DNA of 64,000 nucleotides from Aliarcobacter faecis. Its GTDB lineage: Bacteria; Campylobacterota; Campylobacteria; Campylobacterales; Arcobacteraceae. Each line of letters begins with the position of its first letter. Position 1 is the stretch's first letter. The stretch is taken from contig NZ_CP053837.1 in the NCBI RefSeq assembly GCF_013201705.1, positions 1,612,001-1,676,000 on the forward strand, in the 5' to 3' direction. The notes below the pieces were generated by a model. That model made no database searches and was not told where the DNA came from. It saw only the letters and a program-made list of their open reading frames with translations. A program made the position numbers and the translations under genes. Positions 1-8,605 of this stretch are shown piece after piece.

Positions 1-271
1 GCATAAGTGTTTGTGGAAAGCCATCTTTTATCTTTTGTGCTAAAATTTTTTCATCATATTTTTTTAAATTTATAGGAAGTAATGGTGGACCATCTATTCC
101 TACTCTTTTTTCATGATGACAAGAAGCACAGTATTGGTTATACAACTCTTTTCCTATCTCTTTTTTAGGCAATGCCTCAACCATATGTCCAGCAGCTCCA
201 TCAACTGCAGCATTAGAATTACTTAAAAAAAAGATTACACATATAATAGATAGTTTTGTTAGAAATTTCAT
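1..271 (-). CDS. c-type cytochrome, N-terminal part (cut by window edge)
   Basis: The start codon is at 271 and the reading frame stays open to position 1, so only about 90 residues are seen. The N-terminus is a signal peptide (MKFLTKLSIICVIFFLSNSNA), followed by one heme c site CASCH near residue 50. This is an exported mono-heme domain. It lies directly downstream of nirS on the same strand, so it is probably the last visible gene of the denitrification operon. Proteins at this place in other clusters are either small electron donors of NirS or longer cytochrome c-d1 fusions of the NirN/NirF kind. The missing C-terminus would decide between them; I cannot. Confidence 0.75.
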   Translation of the reverse strand, partial: MKFLTKLSIICVIFFLSNSNAAVDGAAGHMVEALPKKEIGKELYNQYCASCHHEKRVGIDGPPLLPINLKKYDEKILAQKIKDGFPQTLM

Positions 272-300
272 AAAAAGCCCCTGAAATTATTTGAATAGAA

Positions 301-324
301 ATATCAAGCCCTAAGGCTTGATAT
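301..324 (-). terminator. hairpin after nirS
   Basis: A perfect 10-bp stem (ATATCAAGCC with GGCTTGATAT) with a 4-nt loop begins 7 nt after the nirS stop codon. On the minus strand it is followed by TTTCTATTC, a weak U-rich tail. It could be a partial terminator that lowers expression of the downstream cytochrome, or an mRNA 3'-end stabiliser of nirS. Confidence 0.6.
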
Positions 325-330
325 AATTTT

Positions 331-1983
331 TTAGTAAGTATCGTTCATTGTATTTGTAACATTAAATTTACCAGTTGGAGTTTTAAGTCTTGGATCTTCA
401 ATTACTTTTTTTAATTCTAAAGTTTTTGAATCATAAATTAAAATTGCAGTTGCAACCTCTTTATTCCCCCAAATACTTGTCCAAACTTCACTACCATCAG
501 CATTAAATTCAAAGTGAACTGGTCCTCTTGACTCAATAGTTTTACCATTTACTTTAACTGAAGGTAGATATTTTTCAGGAATCTCAATAGTTTTTACAAC
601 TTCAAGTTTATCTTTATCAATTACATAAAATGATGTTTGTAATTTTCTATCTGGATTTACAGGTCTATCAGCAAAGATATATTGTGAATTTGGATGACCT
701 TTTACAAATAGATTTCCTCCTCCTTCACCTGGTAATTGGATTTTTTTAACCACTTTCCAAGCATTTTGAGGATGTTTATCTGGATCTGTTCCAATAAATA
801 CTATATCATTTGAACCAATATGTCCTGAACCCCATAGTGGTCCATAAGTTGGATGATCAACATTTACTCCTCTTCCTGGGTGTGGTTTATTACCTTCAGA
901 TGGAATATTTTTAACTAATTTTCCCTCTTTTGTATCAATAACAGAAATCATATCTCTAGCATTTGCTGCCGTCATAAAATATCTTTTTGATAAATCCCAT
1001 CCACCATCATGTAAAAATCTTTCAGCTTCAACCATAGTAACTTTTGGATTTTTAATATTTGAGTAGTCATATAACCAAACTTGACCTGTCTCTTTAATAT
1101 TAATAACCCACTCTGGTTTATCATGCGATGCAATAATAGCTGCAACTCTAGCCTCTCTTAGATACTCATTTTTATCATAAGTATAACTTGCAGTTGAAAC
1201 AATTTTAAGTGGTTCTAAAGTATCTGCTTCTAAAGTTACAATTGATGGTGGCCAATAACAACCAACAACCGCATATTTATCTAAGTAGTCTTTATGTTTT
1301 GATGTATCAATTGCTCTAGCATCGTTACACACTTGAATTTCAGCAACATTTTTAGGCTCTTTCATCCACATATCAATCATAGATGCTTTTCCATCTCTAC
1401 CAATAACATACATATATCTTCCAGATGCACCTGTTCTTGTAATATGTGTTGCAAATCCAGATGGAACAACAGATTTAATCTCTTTAGTTTTTCCATCAAT
1501 AATAGCAATTTGCCCAACATCTCGTAAGATTATTGAGAAATAATCTTTCCAATTCTCAGCACCTGCTTCTGGTTTTGTTGGTCTATCTTTTACTGGAACT
1601 AAAACTTTATGAGATTTTTTCATATCATCAATTGATTTTTCAGGTGGAGTTTGTGCATCTACTTGAATATATTTAGCCATTAACTCAGTTTGAGCAGCTG
1701 TTAATTCACCAGATTTTCCCCAATCAGGCATTCCACCTGGAGTTCCTTCATGAATAATTGTTTTTAAATAATCAGTCCCTCTTGCTTGCATCTCTTTAGC
1801 TTCTAAAGTTGGTCCTAAAGCACCTTTTCTAAGCATACCATGGCAACCTGCACATCTATCAAAATATACTTGATTTGCTTCTTTCATCTGTTCAGCAGAT
1901 AACTTAATCTCTTCCGCCATAGAAACACTTGTAATCCCTAAACTAGCAATTGCTACCATACTTAAAACTTTTGATAATTTCAT
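331..1983 (-). CDS. nirS: cytochrome cd1 nitrite reductase NirS
   Basis: Periplasmic NO-forming nitrite reductase of denitrification (nitrite to nitric oxide), 550 aa, the usual family length. A signal peptide covers residues 1-23. The heme c domain has C44-A-G-C47-H48 and a candidate distal Met85 in GGMPDWG. The rest is the eight-bladed d1 propeller: His180 in GFATHIT fits the d1 proximal ligand, and the histidines in PHPGRG and SGHIGS fit the two active-site histidines that protonate nitrite. It lies 84 nt downstream of a 54-aa membrane protein and shares strand and order with norB and norC, so NO produced by it can be removed by the neighbouring NO reductase. Heme d1 synthesis genes are not adjacent; candidates lie at 22.8-24.6 kb. 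Confidence 0.97.
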   Translation of the reverse strand: MKLSKVLSMVAIASLGITSVSMAEEIKLSAEQMKEANQVYFDRCAGCHGMLRKGALGPTLEAKEMQARGTDYLKTIIHEGTPGGMPDWGKSGELTAAQTELMAKYIQVDAQTPPEKSIDDMKKSHKVLVPVKDRPTKPEAGAENWKDYFSIILRDVGQIAIIDGKTKEIKSVVPSGFATHITRTGASGRYMYVIGRDGKASMIDMWMKEPKNVAEIQVCNDARAIDTSKHKDYLDKYAVVGCYWPPSIVTLEADTLEPLKIVSTASYTYDKNEYLREARVAAIIASHDKPEWVINIKETGQVWLYDYSNIKNPKVTMVEAERFLHDGGWDLSKRYFMTAANARDMISVIDTKEGKLVKNIPSEGNKPHPGRGVNVDHPTYGPLWGSGHIGSNDIVFIGTDPDKHPQNAWKVVKKIQLPGEGGGNLFVKGHPNSQYIFADRPVNPDRKLQTSFYVIDKDKLEVVKTIEIPEKYLPSVKVNGKTIESRGPVHFEFNADGSEVWTSIWGNKEVATAILIYDSKTLELKKVIEDPRLKTPTGKFNVTNTMNDTY

Positions 1984-2040
1984 AACCTTCTCCCTTTTAT
2001 ATAAGATTAATAATTCATATTTTAATTTCTAGCCAATTTA

Positions 2041-2061
2041 ATAGTGGCAAAAAGCCACTAT
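2041..2061 (-). other. intercistronic hairpin upstream of nirS
   Basis: A perfect 8-bp stem (ATAGTGGC with GCCACTAT) and a 5-nt loop lie 6 nt beyond the stop of the 54-aa gene and 57 nt before the nirS start. No U-run follows on the minus strand. An mRNA processing or stability element that separates nirS from norCB expression is more likely than a true terminator. Confidence 0.55.
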
Positions 2062-2067
2062 ATTCAA

Positions 2068-2232
2068 TTACTTACCCTTTTTAGACTCCTCTTCCAATCT
2101 TTTCTTCTCTTGTTTATATATAAAAAACATCGGAAGAACAATAGCTGTATGTAAAAACAGTGTCAAAGTCATAGGACCTTGATTTAGCCATCCAAAGAAA
2201 CTAGGAACAATGTCCGTAAATTCTGAAAACAT
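2068..2232 (-). CDS. 54-aa membrane microprotein of the nir-nor operon
   Basis: Small protein, not assigned to a family. It begins MFSEFTDIVPSFFGWLNQGP, has one hydrophobic segment at about residues 21-39, and a strongly charged cytoplasmic-looking tail (YKQEKKRLEEESKKGK). Its start at 2232 is supported by an AGGAGG ribosome binding site. It sits 12 nt after the norB stop and before nirS, so it is co-transcribed. A role as a small subunit or assembly factor of the NO or nitrite reductase is inferred from position only. Confidence 0.8.
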   Translation of the reverse strand: MFSEFTDIVPSFFGWLNQGPMTLTLFLHTAIVLPMFFIYKQEKKRLEEESKKGK

Positions 2233-2244
2233 AATAACCTCCTT

Positions 2245-3666
2245 TTATGATTCTTGATTAATTTTTGCATTTTTAATTGTTAATAAATCCATTACTAAAC
2301 AAACAAAACCAACAAAAGTAACAAGACCCATAGCAAGCCTCCATCCCATAGCTTGCATATACCAAGGACTACTTTGTCCTATAAAGTATGCATCCCAAGT
2401 TGCACCAAATTGTGCTCTTTCAATCATAACTTGACCATAACCAGCAATTGTTAAAGCAACTGTCATTCCAACAACTCCAAGAGTAATTAGAGCAAAACCA
2501 TATTTTGTAAGTTTTGTCATCTTAAGCTCCTTAAGACCAGCTTTCCCTTGAACACCCATATAAAACATTGCTATCATAGCCATTGCAAATGCTCCAAAGA
2601 ATGCTAAGTGTCCGTGAGCTGATGTAAATTGTGTACCGTGTGTATAGATATTCATTTGTGGTAAAGTATGGAAGAATCCCCAAATACCAGCACCTAAGAA
2701 GTTACCAAACGCACTTGCACAAAACCATAGAAATGCAGGAGTATTGTTCATTTGAGCTTTTTCTCCAGCACCTTTTTGTAATCCTTGCTCTTTTCCCCAG
2801 TCATACATTACATGCACAAACATAGCAACCAATGGCACAGGTTCTAATGCAGAGAATAAAGCTCCAATTTCCCACCAATATTCAGGTGTTCCTATCCAAA
2901 AATAGTGGTGTCCAATTCCTAAAATACCAGATCCAAATAGCATTGCTACTTCAATCCATAACCACATTTCAACAATTTGTCTATTTGCACCAATAATTTT
3001 AATTAATGCCCAACCAATAACAGCAGCAACAAATACTTCCCAAGTAGCTTCAACCCATAAGTGAATTACCCACCACCACCAATATTGGTCAATTGAGATA
3101 TTATTTGTATAAAACATACCAGCTAAGTATAAACCTGCAAGTGCAAGTAAATCAGCCATTAAAACTGTAATAATCCCTGTTCTTTCACCTTTCATAGCTG
3201 TTAAATAAACATTTGCTAAGAAAATTAATACAACAACAACTATTCCAATATCAGCCCATCTTGGAGCTTCAATATACTCTCTTCCTTCATTGATTAACCA
3301 TAAAGTTGTCTCATTTGCAGGTCCAACTTGTATAAAAATATATACAACAACCACAATAGTAACAGCTAAAGTCAATACATAAAATCCAAGTTTTCCTAAA
3401 GCTATACCAACAGTTTCAACTTTTGTTTCATCTGGAAGTAGATAGTAAACTGAACCAATCATTGCATATAAAAGCCAAACAACTAAAGCATTAATATGCA
3501 CCATTCTAGCAACATTGAAATCCAATATTTCAAATAAAAATCCACTAAATACAAATTGAGTTCCAGCAATTAATCCAAATAAAATTTGTGCACCAAATAA
3601 AGCAGCTGCTACACAAAAATACATTATTCCTAATTTTTTAGACTCAGATCTTACATTATCTACCAT
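2245..3666 (-). CDS. norB: cytochrome c-dependent nitric oxide reductase large subunit NorB
   Basis: Integral membrane subunit (473 aa, about 12 helices) that reduces two NO to nitrous oxide. Metal ligands of the heme-copper oxidase family are visible: His57 and His351/His353 (HGH) for the hemes, and His202, His253 and His254 for the non-heme iron. The family-specific glutamates are Glu206 in HLWVEATWE and Glu275 in SALEPVP. There is no N-terminal quinol-oxidase-type extension, consistent with a cNOR working with NorC. Its start overlaps the norC end by 11 nt, indicating translational coupling. Confidence 0.97.
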   Translation of the reverse strand: MVDNVRSESKKLGIMYFCVAAALFGAQILFGLIAGTQFVFSGFLFEILDFNVARMVHINALVVWLLYAMIGSVYYLLPDETKVETVGIALGKLGFYVLTLAVTIVVVVYIFIQVGPANETTLWLINEGREYIEAPRWADIGIVVVVLIFLANVYLTAMKGERTGIITVLMADLLALAGLYLAGMFYTNNISIDQYWWWWVIHLWVEATWEVFVAAVIGWALIKIIGANRQIVEMWLWIEVAMLFGSGILGIGHHYFWIGTPEYWWEIGALFSALEPVPLVAMFVHVMYDWGKEQGLQKGAGEKAQMNNTPAFLWFCASAFGNFLGAGIWGFFHTLPQMNIYTHGTQFTSAHGHLAFFGAFAMAMIAMFYMGVQGKAGLKELKMTKLTKYGFALITLGVVGMTVALTIAGYGQVMIERAQFGATWDAYFIGQSSPWYMQAMGWRLAMGLVTFVGFVCLVMDLLTIKNAKINQES

Positions 3667-4327
3667 GGATTCCTCCTTCTATTTTCCCATCTTTATTTTC
3701 AGTCATTCTTCCGAAATTTCTTGGGAAACCATTTGTATCAATAGATGACATATGTTTTAAAAATGCTACTAAACCTTTTGCTTCTTCGGCTGTAATTCCT
3801 AAATTTGGCATCATTCTAGCATTTGATGGATTATCAGATGGATGTTGTAAAAATTCAGCAATAGCTTCCTCTTTAGTCTCTTTACCCATTCTTGCTATAT
3901 AAGAATCCCATTTAGGATCTAGCCAAGCTTTTGTCAAATCTGGAGCATAATATGCACCATTTCCTAAAAGTGTATGACAGTTCATACAGTTTTTAGCTTG
4001 AGAAGCTAACTTACCTAAATTAAGAAGAGCCATAGCCTCTTCCTCACTATAATCATCTCTACCAAAGAACTTCTCTTTTTCACCTATTTTTGGTGTTTCA
4101 TGACCTCTTTTATCATTCATTTCATAAGAGATTTTATGATTAATAACTGTAGGAGATGGAACTCTTTTTGTTATACCACTATCAAGATCTGCTTGTGTTC
4201 CCATTTGAATTTGACTCATTGAGTCAAACGTTAACCAAATTAAAAGAATGGCAGCTACACCAGTAACCCAAGCAGCTGATCTTTGCCAAAAACGATTATC
4301 TGTCCAAACAGACACTTTTTTAGACAT
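3656..4327 (-). CDS. norC: nitric oxide reductase cytochrome c subunit NorC
   Basis: Membrane-anchored mono-heme cytochrome c passing electrons to NorB. An N-terminal transmembrane anchor (about residues 17-34) is followed by a periplasmic domain with heme site C114-M-N-C117-H118. A candidate Met ligand lies in ARMMPNLG further on. At 223 aa it is longer than the classical NorC of about 150 aa; the extra length is a charged stretch at about residues 45-100 between anchor and heme. It overlaps norB and follows the 109-aa gene by 24 nt. Confidence 0.93.
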   Translation of the reverse strand: MSKKVSVWTDNRFWQRSAAWVTGVAAILLIWLTFDSMSQIQMGTQADLDSGITKRVPSPTVINHKISYEMNDKRGHETPKIGEKEKFFGRDDYSEEEAMALLNLGKLASQAKNCMNCHTLLGNGAYYAPDLTKAWLDPKWDSYIARMGKETKEEAIAEFLQHPSDNPSNARMMPNLGITAEEAKGLVAFLKHMSSIDTNGFPRNFGRMTENKDGKIEGGIHGR

Positions 4328-4351
4328 TGCTACTTTCCCCCTTTTTTATTA

Positions 4352-4681
4352 TTATTTTTCATACTCTTCTTCAGCTTTACTTGTCAAGTAGTAATACAAA
4401 TGAGGCAAAGTAAAATATGCAATCATAATGATTATTAAGACTTTTCCAACAAAAGGTCCTACTTGAAGTTTTGTAGCCATAAAATACATACAGTAAGCTT
4501 GAAGCACCCAAAAAAGATATGCAAAAGGCATATAAAACTTTTTCAAATATCCCATTTTTACTAAGGTATAAATACCTACAAAAAAAGCACCAAATACAAG
4601 TACTAAAGATGATGATAAAAATATAGGTAAAAAATCATCCAATGCAATTTCAGGTCTAGTTCTTATAACTTCGTCCAACAC
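4352..4681 (-). CDS. small membrane protein heading the nor-nir operon
   Basis: 109-aa protein with three hydrophobic helices (about residues 16-42, 50-72 and 77-98) and a charged C-terminus EEEYEK. I do not recognise the family. It starts with GTG at 4681, supported by AAAGGAG seven nt upstream, and is the first gene after the FNR-type promoter, so it belongs to the NO-reductase operon. A role in NOR assembly or electron supply is inference. Confidence 0.8.
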   Translation of the reverse strand: MLDEVIRTRPEIALDDFLPIFLSSSLVLVFGAFFVGIYTLVKMGYLKKFYMPFAYLFWVLQAYCMYFMATKLQVGPFVGKVLIIIMIAYFTLPHLYYYLTSKAEEEYEK

Positions 4682-4706
4682 TTTGTGACTCCTTTATACT
4701 TTTATC

Positions 4707-4754
4707 TGATGTCATTATATAAGAATGAAAAAAGTTAATATTGATTAATATCAA
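4707..4754 (-). promoter_or_regulatory. FNR/CRP-type promoter of the nor-nir operon
   Basis: A perfect palindrome TTGATTAATATCAA (4741-4754, pattern TTGAT-N4-ATCAA) precedes a consensus -10 TATAAT (minus strand, 4719-4714). With a start near 4707 the palindrome is centred near -41, the class II activation position of FNR, DNR and NssR-like regulators. No good -35 hexamer is seen, as expected for an activator-dependent promoter. Control by low oxygen and/or NO is therefore likely. Confidence 0.8.
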
Positions 4755-4802
4755 TAAAATAAATGAAAAGTTAATGAATTTAATTTGTTTTGTAAGAAAT
4801 AG

Positions 4803-5366
4803 TTATCGTTTTAGTTTTCTTTGTAAAATTTGTTTATCTATAATAGCATAGATAAATCCTACAAAAAGCCCTATAAAGTGTGCATACCAAGCTATTGGGA
4901 GTCCAATTAAAAGTGGGGCAACAGAGATTAATAGAATCCAAGTTATTATTCCGCTTCTTTGAGTTTTATCAAAGTATGCTATATAACCCAAAATTGCACA
5001 AATAGCTCCACTTGCACCTACTAGATTTACTCTAATATCTACATAAAAAATATATAAAAAGGATAAAAGAGAAGTCAAAATCCCAGTTACTAAATATAAA
5101 GTAACAAAACTTTTAGCCCCTCTTGATTTTTCTATTAGGTTTCCAAATTGCCAAAGAACAAACATATTCATTCCTAAATGAGCAATTCCACCATGAGAAA
5201 ATATAGATGTTAATGGTTGCCAAAAAAAACCACCAACTAAAAAATAGAGATTTAATCCCATAAAAAGTGAGCCTTGTTCAATATTTATTTGAACAATATA
5301 GGCCAATACAGTTATAAAAATAATAATATTTGTGGCTGTAAAATCACTTTTTGAGAATTTTTGCAT
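4803..5366 (-). CDS. rhomboid-family intramembrane serine protease
   Basis: 187-aa membrane protein with about six helices. The rhomboid catalytic dyad is visible as Ser119 in GASGA and His163 in WYAHFIGLFVG; the helix-2 motif HLGMNMFVLWQFG (His63, Asn67) also fits. It would cleave transmembrane segments of membrane proteins. Its start overlaps the lon stop by one nucleotide, so the two proteases are translationally coupled. The substrate is unknown. Confidence 0.9.
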   Translation of the reverse strand: MQKFSKSDFTATNIIIFITVLAYIVQINIEQGSLFMGLNLYFLVGGFFWQPLTSIFSHGGIAHLGMNMFVLWQFGNLIEKSRGAKSFVTLYLVTGILTSLLSFLYIFYVDIRVNLVGASGAICAILGYIAYFDKTQRSGIITWILLISVAPLLIGLPIAWYAHFIGLFVGFIYAIIDKQILQRKLKR

Positions 5367-7783
5367 TAGATTAGAGCCTCTTTTAAAACTTCTTCTATTC
5401 TATCAACAGCTTTTATCTCTAAAGTATCCTTTACCTCTTGTGGTAAATCATCTAAATCTCTTTCAAAATTCTTTCTAGGGATTAAAACTTTTGTCATTTT
5501 TGCTTTAAATGCTGCAATTAATTTCTCTTTTAATCCACCAATAGGAAGAACTTTTCCTGAAAGTGTAAGCTCTCCAGTCATTGCAATATCTGCTTTTATT
5601 TTTCTATTACTTAAAACTGAAGCAATTGCTAATGCCATAGTTATTCCAGCACTTGGTCCATCTTTTGGTGTTGCACCTGCAGGAACATGAAGATGAATAT
5701 CATATCTTTTATAGATTTCACTAACATCTAGTTTTGTATTTTCTTCTTGCTCTTTAAATGTTTTAGGTACTAAACTTTCATCAATTTTTAAACTACCTTC
5801 ATCAATTAAAAGTTTTACAACAGAGTAAGAGATAATTGAAGACTCTTTCATAACATCACCTAAACTTCCTGTTACTTTTAACTCCCCTTTCCCTTTTAAT
5901 TTTATAGCTTCAATTTTTAAAATATCTCCACCAACACTTGTCCATGCTAATCCATTTGTAATTCCTACAAAATTCTCTTTATCCGCTGGGTCAATTTCAA
6001 AAATAGGATTATCTAAATACTCTTTTAAATCTTTTTGGCTTATTGTTACTTTTTGTAATTCTGGATTTTCTAAAATCTGTTTTACCACTTTTCTAAATAG
6101 TTTAGAAAAAACCCTTCTTAAATTTCTCACCCCTGCTTCTCTTGTATATTTAGAGATTATTGCGTCAATTGTTATTTTACTTATACTTACTTCACTTTTA
6201 GAAAGCCCGTGTTTTTCAAGCTCTTGAGGAATTAAATAATCTTTTGCAATATGATATTTTTCATTTGGAGTATAAGAGCTAATCTCTATAAACTCCATTC
6301 TATCTCTAAGTGGTGCTGGAATATTTCTAATATCATTTGCAGTTGATACAAAAATAACTTGTGATAAATCAACAGGGAAATTAAGATATAAATCTCTAAA
6401 TTCATGATTTTGCTCAGGATCTAAAACTTCAAGCATAACAGCTGTTGGGTCACCTCTATGGCTAGAACCCAATTTATCAATCTCATCTAAAACCATAACT
6501 GGATTCATTTTTTTAGCATCAATTAAACCCTTAATTAATCTTCCTGGCATTGCTCCAACATAAGTTCTTCTATGTCCTCTAAGCTCATTTACATCTTCCA
6601 TTCCACCTAAAGCGACTCTTATTAGCGGTCTTTTTAATGCTTGTGAAATAGAATTTGCCAATGAAGTTTTACCAACACCAGGAGGTCCTACAAAACATAA
6701 AACTGTACCTTTAGATTTTAAATCTTCTATTTTTCTTTGCTCAAGTAGTTGTTTTACTGCAAAATATTCACTAATTCTCTCTTTTGCTTTTTCTAGTGAA
6801 TAGTGATCTTTATTTAACTGTTTTTCAACACTTGAAACCGAAATTTTTTCATTTGAATACTCTCCAAAAGGAATATCTAAAACTAATTCAACATAAGTTT
6901 GTAAAAGTGAAGCATCAGGAGAATCAGGATTCATACGACTAAGTTTTTCAATTTGTCTTTTTGTCTCTTTATAAGCATCTTTACCCATAAAAGGTTTTTT
7001 AGCTTTTAGCTTTTTTTTGTAAGATTTAATATCTTCTTCTTTTTGATTATCAACGCCAAGCTCTTTTTGAATAGCTTTAATTTGCTCTTTTAAAAAATAA
7101 TCTTTATGTGTTTTCTCTATTTTTGAGTTTACTTTTTGAGTTATCTCTTTTTGTATTTTATATGATTCAATCTCTTTATTTATAACCTCAACAATATCTA
7201 AAAGTCTTTGTTCTAAATTTGTTTGTGAAAATAGTTTAAAAGCTTCATCTCTCTTAAGATTTAAAACAGAAGAGATTAAATCAGCAACTCTTGAAGCATC
7301 ATCATTCTCTTCAATAGTTTTTATTAAATCCATAGGGAATTTGCTATTTAATCTTGATAATTTTTTAATACTCTCAATAACAACTTCTATTAAAGATTTA
7401 ATACTATCTTCTTTAAAAGGCTCATTTTCTATCTTTTCAACAGTTGCTAAAAGTGGTCTAGCCTCATTAAAATCAATAATCTTCCCTTTTGCTAAACCTT
7501 GAAAAAGTACCTTTATTTTACCATCTGGTAAAGATACTTTTCTCATAATATTTCCAATAACTCCTATATCATAAAAAGAGTCTTTTTCTCTATTTTTTTC
7601 ATTTGCAGTTTTTGAAACAGTAACAAGCACAAGCTTGTTAAACTCTATTGCATTTTCAACTGCTTTTATATTTTGCTCATCATTTAAAAAAATTGGAGCT
7701 ATCATAAAAGGGTATAAAAATAGTTCATCTTCTATAATTAATGGTATTGTTTGTGGAAAATTTTCATAATTTTCTAATTTCAT
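5366..7783 (-). CDS. lon: ATP-dependent protease Lon
   Basis: Cytoplasmic AAA+ protease, 805 aa, full family length. The order is N-terminal substrate domain (1-200), coiled coil (200-280), AAA+ module with Walker A GPPGVGKT (366-373) and Walker B VMVLDEIDK, then the protease domain. The catalytic Ser is in PKDGPSAG (about 711) and the Lys in GGLKEK (about 752). It lies between bamD (57 nt upstream) and the rhomboid gene (1-nt overlap). Confidence 0.97.
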   Translation of the reverse strand: MKLENYENFPQTIPLIIEDELFLYPFMIAPIFLNDEQNIKAVENAIEFNKLVLVTVSKTANEKNREKDSFYDIGVIGNIMRKVSLPDGKIKVLFQGLAKGKIIDFNEARPLLATVEKIENEPFKEDSIKSLIEVVIESIKKLSRLNSKFPMDLIKTIEENDDASRVADLISSVLNLKRDEAFKLFSQTNLEQRLLDIVEVINKEIESYKIQKEITQKVNSKIEKTHKDYFLKEQIKAIQKELGVDNQKEEDIKSYKKKLKAKKPFMGKDAYKETKRQIEKLSRMNPDSPDASLLQTYVELVLDIPFGEYSNEKISVSSVEKQLNKDHYSLEKAKERISEYFAVKQLLEQRKIEDLKSKGTVLCFVGPPGVGKTSLANSISQALKRPLIRVALGGMEDVNELRGHRRTYVGAMPGRLIKGLIDAKKMNPVMVLDEIDKLGSSHRGDPTAVMLEVLDPEQNHEFRDLYLNFPVDLSQVIFVSTANDIRNIPAPLRDRMEFIEISSYTPNEKYHIAKDYLIPQELEKHGLSKSEVSISKITIDAIISKYTREAGVRNLRRVFSKLFRKVVKQILENPELQKVTISQKDLKEYLDNPIFEIDPADKENFVGITNGLAWTSVGGDILKIEAIKLKGKGELKVTGSLGDVMKESSIISYSVVKLLIDEGSLKIDESLVPKTFKEQEENTKLDVSEIYKRYDIHLHVPAGATPKDGPSAGITMALAIASVLSNRKIKADIAMTGELTLSGKVLPIGGLKEKLIAAFKAKMTKVLIPRKNFERDLDDLPQEVKDTLEIKAVDRIEEVLKEALI

Positions 7784-7840
7784 AATTTTATTAACTCCTA
7801 AAAAATATTCATATTTATTTAAATTAAAATATATAAATTT

Positions 7841-8494
7841 TTATTCAAATAATGACCTATAAAATGGTACATCTACTTTTTCTATTTCTGCATGATCAAC
7901 CCAAGATTCTTCTACTTTTTGTTGATAAATCTTTGAAGCCTCTGTTTTTCCTCTTCTTTCATAAAGATCTGAAATCTCTTTATCAATTGAAGCTTTTGCC
8001 ATATAAATTCTTGCATTTATTGTATCCACAAGTGGCATATATGGAGAGTTTTTATACTTATTTTTAAAATCCTCTATTTGAGTAATAGTATCATCTAAAA
8101 GTTGTTGATTTCTATATTGGTTCTTAAATCCCATAAAATTTGCTTTAATTTTTAAATATCTTACATAATCAATATCTTTACTTAAACTAAATCTTTTTAC
8201 ATATTCATCTAAATAGAAGTTTGCTAAAGCATACTCCTCTTCATCCATATGTGCATTTACTAAAATCAAAAGCGCAGTTGGAATATATGGTGAGTTTCTA
8301 TGTTCACTTTCAAGAGATGTATAAGTATCATCAGCCTCATCTAAATCATTCATCCCTATTTGTTTCATCATTTTATTGTACCAATAAAGTGCTGGTTTGT
8401 TGTACTCTTGTTCACTTTTTGAAGAACAAGCACTAAATGTAAACACTACACAAATTGCCAATAGTAAACTTTTAAACCTAAGATTTTTTACCAT
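7841..8494 (-). CDS. bamD: outer membrane assembly lipoprotein BamD
   Basis: 217-aa lipoprotein with signal peptide and lipobox FSAC (lipidated Cys23), then TPR-type helical repeats (YWYNKMMKQ, ANFYLDEYVKRF, and similar). BamD is the essential lipoprotein of the BAM complex that inserts beta-barrel proteins in the outer membrane. Length, lipobox and repeat spacing fit. It precedes lon on the same strand and diverges from proC. Confidence 0.9.
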   Translation of the reverse strand: MVKNLRFKSLLLAICVVFTFSACSSKSEQEYNKPALYWYNKMMKQIGMNDLDEADDTYTSLESEHRNSPYIPTALLILVNAHMDEEEYALANFYLDEYVKRFSLSKDIDYVRYLKIKANFMGFKNQYRNQQLLDDTITQIEDFKNKYKNSPYMPLVDTINARIYMAKASIDKEISDLYERRGKTEASKIYQQKVEESWVDHAEIEKVDVPFYRSLFE

Positions 8495-8568
8495 TATTTC
8501 ATCCTTATTTTGTATAAAAGCATTATATTATCTAAAAATTACTTTATAGAAAGATTATTCACAATATT

Positions 8569-8577
8569 TGATATAAT
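8569..8577 (+). promoter_or_regulatory. extended -10 promoter of proC
   Basis: TGATATAAT is a TGn-extended consensus -10 located 28 nt before the chosen proC start at 8606. Campylobacterota promoters rely on the -10 and often lack a -35, as here. Confidence 0.55.
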
Positions 8578-8605
8578 AAAAGAAACTTTTATAAAGGTAA
8601 AAAAT

